Program-made: the position numbers and the translations under genes
Shown: piece by piece, positions 34,350 through 42,634 of the stretch
Numbering within the stretch: the stretch's first letter is position 1
Layout: each line of letters opens with the position of its first letter
DNA from: Roseateles sp. DAIF2
Lineage (GTDB): Bacteria; Pseudomonadota; Gammaproteobacteria; Burkholderiales; Burkholderiaceae_C
Assembly (NCBI RefSeq): GCF_015624425.1
Contig: NZ_CP049919.1
Span: forward strand, 5,642,001-5,706,000
Direction of reading: 5' to 3'
Length of the DNA: 64,000 bases
Notes under the pieces: model-generated
What the model was told of the DNA's origin: nothing
What the model saw: the letters and a program-made list of their open reading frames with translations, nothing else
The model's database searches: none

Positions 34350-35108
34350 TCAGGCGTTCGCCGGCTTCAGCGTGCGCACATTGCCCTGGCCCTGCTGCAC
34401 CGCGGCGCCGGGCGCCTCGCCCAGGGTCAGGAAGCTGTGCAGTTCGTAGGCGAAGGCATCCAGGCGCGCGGCCAGCACGCGGTTGCTGCGGGTGAAGGCG
34501 TTGTAGGCCATCACCGCGGGGATCGCGACGGCCAGGCCGACGCCGGTCATGATCAGCGCCTCGCCGACCGGGCCGGCCACCTTGTCCAGGGTGCCGGAGC
34601 CACTCATGCCGATCGCCAGCAGCGCGTGGTAGACGCCCCAAACCGTGCCGAACAGGCCGACGAAGGGGGCGGTGGCGCCGATCGTGGCCAGGGTGGTCAG
34701 GCCGGATTCCAAACGCGTGGTCTCTTCGTCCAGCACCTTCTTGATGGTGCGGGTGATGAAATCGTTGGCGGTGCCGGCCTCGGCCAGGCGCGCGGCGCCG
34801 TGGCGCGCATGGTGGGCCTGGGCGTGCAGCGCATGGGCGCTCAGATGCGAGAAGGGGTCGCGCGCGCCATGGGTGCTCAGCTCGGCCTGCACCGCATCCA
34901 GCGAGCGGGCGTTCCAGAAGAAGTCCAGGAAGGCGGTGCTGCGCTTGCCGCGCAGGTACTGGGTCAGGCCCTTGGCCACGATCAGGGCCCAGGAGGCCAC
35001 CGACATGACGACGAGCACGCCGAACAGGAACTTGCCGACGGCGTCGGCCTGGGCGATGAAATGGCCAAAGCCGAAGTTGGCGGTGGCGGCTGCAGCGGTA
35101 GCGTCCAT
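34350..35108 (-). CDS. exbB: Biopolymer transport protein ExbB (MotA/TolQ/ExbB family)
   Basis: This 252-residue proton-channel subunit has three membrane helices: one near residues 25-45 and two in the C-terminal half (ATIGATAPFVGLFGTVWGVY and LIMTGVGLAVAIPAVMAYN), the typical ExbB topology with a large cytoplasmic loop between. It pairs with ExbD and TonB encoded on either side. The gap from tonB is 46 bp. Confidence 0.94.
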   Translation of the reverse strand: MDATAAAATANFGFGHFIAQADAVGKFLFGVLVVMSVASWALIVAKGLTQYLRGKRSTAFLDFFWNARSLDAVQAELSTHGARDPFSHLSAHALHAQAHHARHGAARLAEAGTANDFITRTIKKVLDEETTRLESGLTTLATIGATAPFVGLFGTVWGVYHALLAIGMSGSGTLDKVAGPVGEALIMTGVGLAVAIPAVMAYNAFTRSNRVLAARLDAFAYELHSFLTLGEAPGAAVQQGQGNVRTLKPANA

Positions 35109-35154
35109 GATGTAGAGAGAAAGAAGAGGAGTCGCGGGAGTCGTCGGAGGAGGA

Positions 35155-35916
35155 TCAGCGATCCAGCTCGTAGGACAGCAGGGCCGTGGTTTCCCATTCG
35201 ATGGGCTGGCCGTTTTCGGTATAGGGAGCGAAGCGCGCGCTGCGGATGTCCTGCAGCGCCTGCTGGTCGATGCGGGCGAAGCCGGAGGACTTCCGGATCG
35301 TGGCCTCCTTCAGCAGGCCGCGGGCATCGACCACGATGCGCAAATGCACCAGCCCCTGCTCGCCCAGGCGGCGCGACAGCAGCGGCACGGTCATCTTGGG
35401 CTCGACCACGTAGCGCACGGCGCTGGGCGGGATCAGCTTGGGTGCCGGCGGTGCGGGCGGCGCCACGGGTGCGGGCGGGGCCGGCGGCGCGGGCACGGCG
35501 GCCACCGGCGCGGGCACCGGATCGGGCGCGGGCGTCACGAAGACCGGTGGCGCCGGCGAGGGCGACGGCGCGGCGGCGATCACCGGCGCGGGCGCCGGAC
35601 GCGGCTTGACCGGCTGCGGCGCGGGCGGCGGAGGCGGGGTCGGTTTCGGCGGCTCCGGCGCCTGGATCAGGCTGACCATGATCGGTGCGGCCTCGACGAC
35701 GGCCTGGCGCACCGCATCGACCTGCAGCAGCGCCCAGCCACCCAGCACATGGGCCGCCAGCACGCCACCGGTCAGCGCGCGACGCGCCACCGGCCCCAGC
35801 TCATCGGTCTGGCCGGGCCGCGGGGGGGCGCTGAGCACCGCGCGGCTCTTCGGCGCGACGGGGCTGGCGGAGGGAAGGGAACCGCTCGAATCGGCGGTGA
35901 GTGAGGCTTGAGTCAC
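35155..35916 (-). CDS. tonB: Energy transducer TonB
   Basis: The roughly 253-residue protein has an N-terminal membrane helix (ALTGGVLAAHVLGGWALL), a long proline-rich rod (PKPTPPPPPAPQPVKPRPAP and similar) and the C-terminal TonB domain (LGEQGLVHLRIVVDARGLLKEA, then SSGFARIDQQAL). It transmits ExbBD energy to outer-membrane receptors. The start is uncertain: GTG 35916 is given; GTG 35949 is possible. The start must lie downstream of the Fur box at 35971, which excludes the longer open frame. Confidence 0.88.
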   Translation of the reverse strand: MTQASLTADSSGSLPSASPVAPKSRAVLSAPPRPGQTDELGPVARRALTGGVLAAHVLGGWALLQVDAVRQAVVEAAPIMVSLIQAPEPPKPTPPPPPAPQPVKPRPAPAPVIAAAPSPSPAPPVFVTPAPDPVPAPVAAVPAPPAPPAPVAPPAPPAPKLIPPSAVRYVVEPKMTVPLLSRRLGEQGLVHLRIVVDARGLLKEATIRKSSGFARIDQQALQDIRSARFAPYTENGQPIEWETTALLSYELDR

Positions 35917-35970
35917 GGGACTTGCGCGCAAAGACGCACCAGGGTTCACAGCGGTGGTAATCGTAACATT

Positions 35971-35989
35971 AATGCGAACAATTCTTATT
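35971..35989 (-). promoter_or_regulatory. Fur box upstream of tonB
   Basis: AATGCGAACAATTCTTATT (minus strand AATAAGAATTGTTCGCATT) is a good match to the Fur-box form AATNANAATNATTNNCATT. It is the most AT-rich patch in the area and precedes tonB, so the tonB-exbB-exbD-receptor-piuC genes should be repressed by iron-loaded Fur. Confidence 0.8.
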
Positions 35990-36211
35990 GGCGACCAACA
36001 AAGCGGGGTTTGATGCGATGCAACAACGCAACAGCCGCCCGGATCCGCTTTTGACAAGCAGATGACGACTGCACCGGGCGCCCGAGCGGACTGTCCGCGC
36101 GCTGGCGGACCGACTGCACCGGTTCAAGAGCGCCGGGCCTCTCTTTAATCGCGGCTGTTCCGCGCCGGGTCCCCGCCCGGCATTCCGCCACCGTCGCGAA
36201 AGTCCTTCCCC

Positions 36212-37315
36212 ATGTCCTTCCCTCTCGCCTCCCGCCCAGGCCCGCTCGCCCTCGCCCTGGCCGCCGCCCTTGCCGCCCCGGCCAGCCAGGCCCAGGCCCC
36301 TCAGGTGCAGCTCTACGGCCTGCTCGACCTGGGTCTGCGCATCGATGACAGCAGCGCCGGCCGCATCTCCAGCGTGGTCAGCGGCGGCGCCGCCGGCAGC
36401 CGCATCGGCCTGCGCGCCACCGAGGACCTGGGTGGCGGGCTCAAGGCCTCGGCCAATCTGGAGGGTGGCTTCCTGGCCGACTCCGGCGTATTCGCCCAGG
36501 GCGGTCGCGCCTGGGGCCGGCGCTCCATCGTCGCGCTATCGGGCGACTTCGGCAGCGTCGAGCTGGGCCGCCAGACCACCCCGCTGTGGCGCGCCGCCGC
36601 CGCCACCGACGCCTTCGACGGCCTGATGCTGGGCAACCCCAGCTCCAATGTGTTCGCGCGCCACAACAGCCAGTATGTGCGGGTCGACAACGGCCTCTGG
36701 TACATCAGTCCCAAGCTGCACGGCTTCGCGCTGCAGGCGCTGTGGGCACCGGGCGAAAGCTCGGGCGAGGGCGTGCGCGGCAGCGCCGGCTCGATCGGCA
36801 GCCTCAGCCTGGCCTGGAGCGGTTCCGGCCTGGACCTGCAATGGGCGGTGCTGCGCAACAACGGCGCCACCAACACCCCGTCCGCCTTGGCCCGACCCGA
36901 AACCCTGCAGGCCTTCGGCGCCAGCTACAAGCTGGGCGACTGGCAGCTGTTCGCCCAGGGCGGCAGCGCCAAACGCGACGCCGGCACCGGCAAGGGCGCG
37001 CTGGAGCGCCTGGACCAGCGCTCCGCCGCGCTGAGCCTGATGTACACCCAGGGCGCGCACCGCGTGCTGCTGGGCTGGGGCCAGCTGCAGGACAAGGTGC
37101 TGGCCAAGGCCGACACCAGCATCGTCGCGCTCGGCTATCAGTACAGCCTGAGCAAGCGCAGCATGGTCTATGCCGGCCTGTCCAAGCGCAGCAACGAGGC
37201 CAATGCCCAGTACCTGCTGCTGGATGCCGCGACCAACGGCGCGCTGAAGACCGCCAATGTCGCGCCGGGCTTCGATCCCTCGGCCGTCATGGTCGGCATG
37301 CGCCACAGCTTCTGA
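36212..37315 (+). CDS. Gram-negative general porin (Omp32-type)
   Basis: The 367-residue precursor has a signal peptide ending ASQAQA, the betaproteobacterial porin start VQLYGLLDLGLRID, the PEFNLR-like segment LGGGLKASANLEGGFL, GRRSIVALSGDFGSVELGRQ and a C-terminal Phe (VMVGMRHSF), the barrel-assembly signal. It forms a trimeric outer-membrane channel. It starts a long plus-strand run; the next gene, surE, begins only 8 bp downstream, which is unusual for a porin. Confidence 0.92.
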   Translation: MSFPLASRPGPLALALAAALAAPASQAQAPQVQLYGLLDLGLRIDDSSAGRISSVVSGGAAGSRIGLRATEDLGGGLKASANLEGGFLADSGVFAQGGRAWGRRSIVALSGDFGSVELGRQTTPLWRAAAATDAFDGLMLGNPSSNVFARHNSQYVRVDNGLWYISPKLHGFALQALWAPGESSGEGVRGSAGSIGSLSLAWSGSGLDLQWAVLRNNGATNTPSALARPETLQAFGASYKLGDWQLFAQGGSAKRDAGTGKGALERLDQRSAALSLMYTQGAHRVLLGWGQLQDKVLAKADTSIVALGYQYSLSKRSMVYAGLSKRSNEANAQYLLLDAATNGALKTANVAPGFDPSAVMVGMRHSF

Positions 37316-37323
37316 GCCGCGCG

Positions 37324-38085
37324 ATGCAACGACGGATCCTGATCGTCAACGATGACGGCCTGCATGCGCCGGGCCTGGCCGCGCTGGCGCGGGCGGCCGC
37401 GCCGCTGGGCCGGCTGGCCTGCGTCGCGCCGGACCGCAACTGCAGCGGCGCCGCGCAGTCGATCAGCCTGGAGAGGCCGGTCGGCGTGCGCGCGGTCGAT
37501 GCGGACCGGCCCAGCTGGGCGGTCGCCGGCACGCCGGCCGACGCCGTCTACCTGGCCCTCAGCGGCGGCATCGCCGGCCTGGAGGCGGCGCTGGGCGGGC
37601 CGCCCGAGCTGGTGCTGTCGGGCATCAACAAGGGCGAGAACCTCGGCGACGACCTGCTCTACTCCGGCACCGTCGGCGCCGCGAGCGTGGCCGCGCTGTT
37701 CGGCTGCCCGGCGTTGGCGCTGTCGGCCCCCGCCGGCGAGACGGCGCTGGAGGCCGGCGCGGCCGCGGTGCTGGCGCTGCTCGACCGCGGCCTGTTCGCG
37801 CAGGCGCCGCTGTGGAACATCAACCTGCCGGCCGGCCCGCAGCGCGGCCTGGCCCTGGCCCACCAGGGCCGGCGCCGCCCCCCCGCCGGCGCGCTGCCGG
37901 CGCTGGCGCCGCGCGGCGCGGCCGGCCTGTGGCTGGGCGATTTCGGCCCCGGCCTGGTCGAGCCGGGCAGCGACTTCGCCGCCGTGGCCGCCGGCCTGAT
38001 CGCGCTGACCCCGCTGAGCACCTCGCGTTGCGACCTGGCGGCGCTGCAGCGGGCCCGCGCCTGGCTGAGCGAGCCGGCGCGATGA
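37324..38085 (+). CDS. surE: 5'/3'-nucleotidase SurE
   Basis: The 253-residue SurE phosphatase removes phosphate from nucleoside monophosphates. Metal-site motifs are present: ILIVNDDGLHAPG (Asp-Asp), APDRNCSGAAQSISL and LVLSGINKGENLGDDLLYSGTVGAA. In related bacteria the canonical surE lies with pcm and the nlpD-rpoS region; here it sits between a porin and a HAD phosphatase, so it may be an additional, specialised copy. Its stop overlaps the next ATG. Confidence 0.93.
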   Translation: MQRRILIVNDDGLHAPGLAALARAAAPLGRLACVAPDRNCSGAAQSISLERPVGVRAVDADRPSWAVAGTPADAVYLALSGGIAGLEAALGGPPELVLSGINKGENLGDDLLYSGTVGAASVAALFGCPALALSAPAGETALEAGAAAVLALLDRGLFAQAPLWNINLPAGPQRGLALAHQGRRRPPAGALPALAPRGAAGLWLGDFGPGLVEPGSDFAAVAAGLIALTPLSTSRCDLAALQRARAWLSEPAR

Positions 38086-38774
38086 AGATCCAAGCCGCCG
38101 CGCTCGACCTGGACGGCACGCTGGCCGACACGATGGGCGAGATCAGCGCCGCGCTGGCCGATCTGGCGCAAGACCTGGCCCTGCCGGCCTGGGAGCGCGA
38201 CCGGGTCCAGGCCCATACCGGCCAGGGCAGCGCCCACCTGATCGCGCAATGGCTGGCCGCGGCCGGCCGGCCGGCCGCCGAGGCGCCGGCGCTGGTGGCG
38301 CGCTTCCAGCTGCATTACCGGCAGCGCGCGGCCGGCAGCGCCCTCTACCCGGAGGTGCGCGCCGGGCTGGCGCGCCTGGCCGCGGCCGGCCTGCCGCTGG
38401 TCTGCACCACCAACAAGCTGCAGGCCCAGGCCGAGGCCCTGCTGCGCGCCCAGGGCATTGCCGAGCGCTTCGTCGCGGTGATCGGCGCCGACACCGCCGG
38501 CGCGCGCAAGCCCGACCCGGCCATGCTCCGCCAGGCCGCCGCACGCCTCGGCCTGGCGCCGCAAGACCTGACCCTGGTCGGCGACTCCGGCAACGACGTG
38601 CGCGCCGCCCGGGCCGCCGGCTGCCCGGTGATCTGCCTGACGCGCGGGTACGGCCGGCGCGAGGAGCTGCTGGCCCTGCAGGCCGAGCCGGCGCCGCCGC
38701 GGCTGCACCTGGTTGCCGACTTCGCCGCGGCGGTGGACCTGCTGCTTGCCCCCGCGCCGCTGTCATCGGTCTGA
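38082..38774 (+). CDS. HAD-superfamily phosphatase, phosphoglycolate phosphatase-like
   Basis: The 230-residue HAD hydrolase shows all four motifs: nucleophile AALDLDGTLADT, Thr in VCTTNK, Lys in ARKPDP and acidic VGDSGNDVRAARAAG, with a helical cap after the first motif as in Gph. The substrate could be 2-phosphoglycolate or another small phosphate ester. ATGA overlap with surE shows co-translation; its role should be read together with the neighbouring phosphatases and importer. Confidence 0.88.
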   Translation: MKIQAAALDLDGTLADTMGEISAALADLAQDLALPAWERDRVQAHTGQGSAHLIAQWLAAAGRPAAEAPALVARFQLHYRQRAAGSALYPEVRAGLARLAAAGLPLVCTTNKLQAQAEALLRAQGIAERFVAVIGADTAGARKPDPAMLRQAAARLGLAPQDLTLVGDSGNDVRAARAAGCPVICLTRGYGRREELLALQAEPAPPRLHLVADFAAAVDLLLAPAPLSSV

Positions 38775-38809
38775 CATCCAAACATCACACACTGCCACGG
38801 GAAAACCCT

Positions 38810-39817
38810 ATGACCGCACGCCTCCTCCCTTTCCTCCCGGCCGCGCCGCGCCGCGCCATCCTGCTGCTGGGCCTGCTGGCCGCCGCGATCGGCGCGCAGG
38901 CGCAGAGCGGCGAGCTGGTGCTCTACACCTCGCAGCCCGAACGCGACATGAAGGAGACGATCGCCGCCTTCAACAAGCGCCATCCGGCCGTCAAGGTCCA
39001 GGTATTCCGCTCCGGCACCACCGAGGTGGTGAACCGCCTGCGCACCGAGATCGCCGCCGGCGCGCCGCGCCCCGACGTGCTGCTGATCGCCGACGCGGTG
39101 ACCATGGAAAGCCTGAAGTCCGAGGGCCGGCTGGCGCGCATGAGGAATCTGCAGACCGTCGGCCTGCCGGCCGAGTTCTTCGACGCCGAGCGCACCTATG
39201 TCGGCACCAAGCTGATCACGATCGGCCTGGTGCAGCATGCCAAGTCCCCGGTCAAGCTGCGCGGCTGGCAGGACCTGCTGAACCCGGCGCTGAAGAACCA
39301 GGTCGTGATGCCCAGCCCGTTGTATTCCGGCGCGGCCGCGATCGCGGTCGGCGCCTGGGCCGAGCAGGCCGGCCTGGGCTGGAAATACATCGAGGCGCTG
39401 AAGGCCAACGGCGCCAGCGCGGTGCGCGGCAACGGCGCGGTGCTGCAGCAGGTGGCCCAGGGCGAGAAGATGGCCGGCGTGCTGGTCGACTTCATGGCCC
39501 TGAACGCCAAGGCCAAGGGCTCGCCGGTCGAGTTCGTCGCGCCCGCCGAGGGTCTGGCCTATGTGACCGAACCGGTCGCCATCCTGAACAGCGCGAAGAA
39601 CGTCCCGGCGGCCGAGGCCTTCGTGAACTTCCTGATCTCGCCCGCGGGCCAGCAGCAGGCCAGTGCGCTGGGCTACTTCCCGCTGCAGCCGGGCGTCAAG
39701 CCGCCGCCCGCCTACCCGGCCGCGGCCAGCCTGAAGTTCCTGCCGGTCAGCCCCGAGCGGCTGCTGGGCAATGCCGAGGCGGACCGCAAGCGCTTCGCCG
39801 CGCTGTTCGGCGGCTGA
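38810..39817 (+). CDS. ABC importer periplasmic substrate-binding protein
   Basis: The 335-residue binding protein has a signal peptide ending GAQAQS and the fold of the Fe(III)/phosphonate-type binding proteins (LVLYTSQPERDMKETIAAFN at the start, RTEIAAGAPRPDVLLIAD, AFVNFLISPAGQQQ). Iron, 2-aminoethylphosphonate or phosphate esters are possible ligands; the surrounding phosphatases make an organophosphorus ligand attractive, but the ligand-binding residues cannot be assigned by eye. It is followed closely by the permease. Confidence 0.85.
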   Translation: MTARLLPFLPAAPRRAILLLGLLAAAIGAQAQSGELVLYTSQPERDMKETIAAFNKRHPAVKVQVFRSGTTEVVNRLRTEIAAGAPRPDVLLIADAVTMESLKSEGRLARMRNLQTVGLPAEFFDAERTYVGTKLITIGLVQHAKSPVKLRGWQDLLNPALKNQVVMPSPLYSGAAAIAVGAWAEQAGLGWKYIEALKANGASAVRGNGAVLQQVAQGEKMAGVLVDFMALNAKAKGSPVEFVAPAEGLAYVTEPVAILNSAKNVPAAEAFVNFLISPAGQQQASALGYFPLQPGVKPPPAYPAAASLKFLPVSPERLLGNAEADRKRFAALFGG

Positions 39818-39827
39818 GGGCGGCACG

Positions 39828-41564
39828 ATGAGCACGAGCCTGCTGGCCGCCGGCCGCACGGCCGGCGCGACCTTCGCCTGGGCGCGCCGGCGCGACGCCG
39901 AGGGCCCGGCGCGGCTGGCGCTGCTGGCCTTCATCGCGCTGGTCGTGCTGGCGCCGCTGGGCCAGCTGCTGCTGGCTCTGCTCGAGGCCGGGCCGGCGGC
40001 GCTGGCGCTGCTGGCGCCGGACGCGCGCGCGCCGGTGCTGCGCGCCACCCGGCATTCGCTGGAGGTCGGCCTGGGCGGCACCCTGATCGCCACCCTGCTG
40101 GGCCTGCTGCTGGCCACCCTGGTGAGCCTGGTGCGGCTGCGCTGGCGCCAGGGCCTGGTGTTCGCCTTCGTGCTGCAGGCCATGCTGCCGCCCCAGGTGG
40201 TGGCGCTGGCCTGGCTGCAGCTGTGGCTGCCGCTGCGCGAGGCGTTGCTGGCGCTGGGCTGGAGCGAGCTGGCCGGCGCCGCCAATCCGCTGCAGACCCG
40301 CTGGGGCATCATGGCCCTGCTGGGCGTGCACTATGCGCCGCTGGTCTTCCTGACGGTGCGCGCCGGCCTGCTGAACGTGCCGCCCGACGTGATCGAGGCG
40401 GCGCGCACCTGCGGCGCCGGGCCGTGGCGCGTGGTCACGCGGGTGCTGTGGCCGCTGATCACCCCGGCGCTGGCGGCCGGCGCGGCGCTGGCCTTCGTCT
40501 CCTGCATCGGCAATTTCGGCATCCCGGCCTTCCTGGGCATCCCGGGCGACTACCTGGTGCTGCCGACCCTGATCTATCAGGAGCTGGCGGGCTTCGGCAG
40601 CGCCGCGATCCCGCGCGCCACGGCGCTGGCCGCGCTGGTGGCGGCGCTGGCGGCGGCGGGCATGTTGCTGCAGCAGCGCTACGCGCGCCGCGGCCATTAC
40701 CGCGTGCTGTCCCGGCGCATGCCGCACCCGCCCTACAACTTGGGCCGCGCCGAGCCTTGGCTCATGCTGCCGCTGCTGGGCCTGGCGCTGCTGCTGCTGG
40801 GAGCACCGCTGCTGGCCCTGCTGGCCAAGTCGCTGAGCCCGGCGCCGGGCGTGCCGCTGAGCTGGGACGGCCTGAGCCTGCAGCATTACCGCTACGTGCT
40901 GTGGGACAACGAGGCCACCCTGCGCGCGCTGCGCAACAGCCTGGGCCTGTCGCTGGGCGCGGCGCTGGTGCTGGCCCTGGCCTCGGTGCTGCTGGCCTAC
41001 CAGTTGGAGTACCGCCGCCACCGCCTGCTCGCCGGGCTGACGCGGCTGCTGGAGTTCGCCTACGTGATTCCCGGCGTGGTGCTGGCGATGGCGATGATCC
41101 TGCTCTACCTGAAGCCGCTGCCGCTGCTGGGCGTCTCGCTCTACAACACGGTCTGGATCATCTTCCTGGCCTATCTGGCGCGTTTCTTCACCCTGCAGCT
41201 GCGCCCGGTGCTCAGCGGCCTGCAGCAGATCCCGCGCGAACTGCTGGAGGCGGCCGAGGTGTTCGGCGCCGGCTTCCTGCGCCGTCTCTGGCGCGTGCTG
41301 CTGCCGCTGCTGGCGCCCGCCGTCAGCGCCGGCGCGCTGCTGACCCTGCTGCTGGCGATGAACGAGCTGACCGTTTCGGCCCTGCTGTGGGCCAGCGGTT
41401 CCGAAACCCTGGGCGTGCTGGTGTTCGGGCTGGAGCAGGGCGGCGAATCGGCCGCCGCTGCCGCCCTGGGCGTGATCGGCATCGCCCTGACCCTGGCCCT
41501 GATGCTGCTCGCCAGCCTCTGCGGCCGCCGCCTTCCCGCTGGAGTGCTGCCATGGCGAGCCTGA
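39828..41564 (+). CDS. ABC importer permease, two-domain fusion (FbpB/AepW-like)
   Basis: This 578-residue inner-membrane protein has two binding-protein-dependent transport domains, each with about six helices. Both carry the ATPase-contact EAA-type loop: EAARTCGAGPWRVVTRVLWP in the first half and EAAEVFGAGFLRRLWRVLLP in the second. One chain therefore supplies both transmembrane halves, as in ferric iron and some aminoethylphosphonate importers. It overlaps the ATPase gene by 13 bp. Confidence 0.92.
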   Translation: MSTSLLAAGRTAGATFAWARRRDAEGPARLALLAFIALVVLAPLGQLLLALLEAGPAALALLAPDARAPVLRATRHSLEVGLGGTLIATLLGLLLATLVSLVRLRWRQGLVFAFVLQAMLPPQVVALAWLQLWLPLREALLALGWSELAGAANPLQTRWGIMALLGVHYAPLVFLTVRAGLLNVPPDVIEAARTCGAGPWRVVTRVLWPLITPALAAGAALAFVSCIGNFGIPAFLGIPGDYLVLPTLIYQELAGFGSAAIPRATALAALVAALAAAGMLLQQRYARRGHYRVLSRRMPHPPYNLGRAEPWLMLPLLGLALLLLGAPLLALLAKSLSPAPGVPLSWDGLSLQHYRYVLWDNEATLRALRNSLGLSLGAALVLALASVLLAYQLEYRRHRLLAGLTRLLEFAYVIPGVVLAMAMILLYLKPLPLLGVSLYNTVWIIFLAYLARFFTLQLRPVLSGLQQIPRELLEAAEVFGAGFLRRLWRVLLPLLAPAVSAGALLTLLLAMNELTVSALLWASGSETLGVLVFGLEQGGESAAAAALGVIGIALTLALMLLASLCGRRLPAGVLPWRA

Positions 41565-42634
41565 CGATCACCGATGTCCACAAGCGTTACGGCCAGGGGC
41601 CGCAGGCCCATGCGGCGCTGCAGGGCGTCAGCCTGGCGGTCGCGCATGGCGAGTTCATCGCGCTGCTGGGCCCCTCGGGCTCGGGCAAGACCAGCCTGCT
41701 GCGCGCGATCGCGGGGCTGGAGGACATCGATGCCGGCCGCATCGAGATCGCCGGCGAGCCGCAGAGCACCGCCGGCTTCACCCGGCCGCCGGAGCGGCGC
41801 GGCATCTCGGTGGTGTTCCAGAACCATGCGCTGTGGCCGCATCTGAGCGTGTTCGACAACGTCGCCTTCCCGCTGCGCGAGCAGGGCCGGCCGGCCGCCA
41901 CCGAGCTGCGCGAGCGGGTCGAGCGGGCGCTGGCCGAGGTCGGGCTGCAGTCGCTGGGGCAGCGCCATCCGGGCGAGCTGTCGGGCGGGCAGAAGCAGCG
42001 CGTCGCGCTGGCCCGCGCGATGGTGGGCGCGCCGCGCGTGATCCTGTTCGACGAGCCGCTGGCCAGCCTGGACCTGGAGCTGCGCTGGGACATGCTGCGC
42101 CAGATCGCGCGGCTGCGCGAGCGCGGCATCACGATGGTCTATGTGACCCACAACCAGGAGGAGGCGCTGGCCCTGGCCGACCGCGTCGCGGTGCTGGCCC
42201 AGGGCCGGCTGCAGCAGCTGGCCCGGCCCGAGCAGCTGGTGCGCGAACCGGCCACGGCGATGGTGGCCCGCTTCGTCGGCGGCGGCAATCTGCTGCCGGC
42301 ACGGGTGCGCGAGCGCGTCGGCGAGCGGCTGCTGCGCGTCGAGGTGGGCGGGCATGCGCTGCTGGCGCGCTGCGCCCGCCCGCCGGCCGGCGCCGAGGTG
42401 ATGATCAGCGTCGCCCAGACCGCGATCGGGCTCGGCCCCTGCGCCGAGGGTCAGGTCTTGCCGGCGCGCCTGCAATACCTGTTCTACCAGGGCCACGACT
42501 CGCTGGCCGAGGTCGAGCTGGCCGATGGCGCCAGCCTGCAGCTGCGCCTGCCCGCCGGCCATGGGGCGCGCGTCGGCGACGCCCTGCCCCTGCATCTCCG
42601 CGACGCCTGGATCCTGCCCGAGACCCCGCGATGA
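41552..42634 (+). CDS. ABC importer ATP-binding protein with TOBE-like C-terminus
   Basis: The 360-residue ATPase has Walker A GPSGSGKTS, Q-loop VVFQNHALWPH, signature LSGGQKQRVALARAM, Walker B VILFDEPLASLD and the H-loop VYVTHNQEEAL. Residues after about 240 form a TOBE-type regulatory domain, as in PotA/FbpC/PhnT-like importers. It energises the permease just upstream and is coupled to the next gene by an ATGA overlap. Confidence 0.93.
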   Translation: MASLTITDVHKRYGQGPQAHAALQGVSLAVAHGEFIALLGPSGSGKTSLLRAIAGLEDIDAGRIEIAGEPQSTAGFTRPPERRGISVVFQNHALWPHLSVFDNVAFPLREQGRPAATELRERVERALAEVGLQSLGQRHPGELSGGQKQRVALARAMVGAPRVILFDEPLASLDLELRWDMLRQIARLRERGITMVYVTHNQEEALALADRVAVLAQGRLQQLARPEQLVREPATAMVARFVGGGNLLPARVRERVGERLLRVEVGGHALLARCARPPAGAEVMISVAQTAIGLGPCAEGQVLPARLQYLFYQGHDSLAEVELADGASLQLRLPAGHGARVGDALPLHLRDAWILPETPR

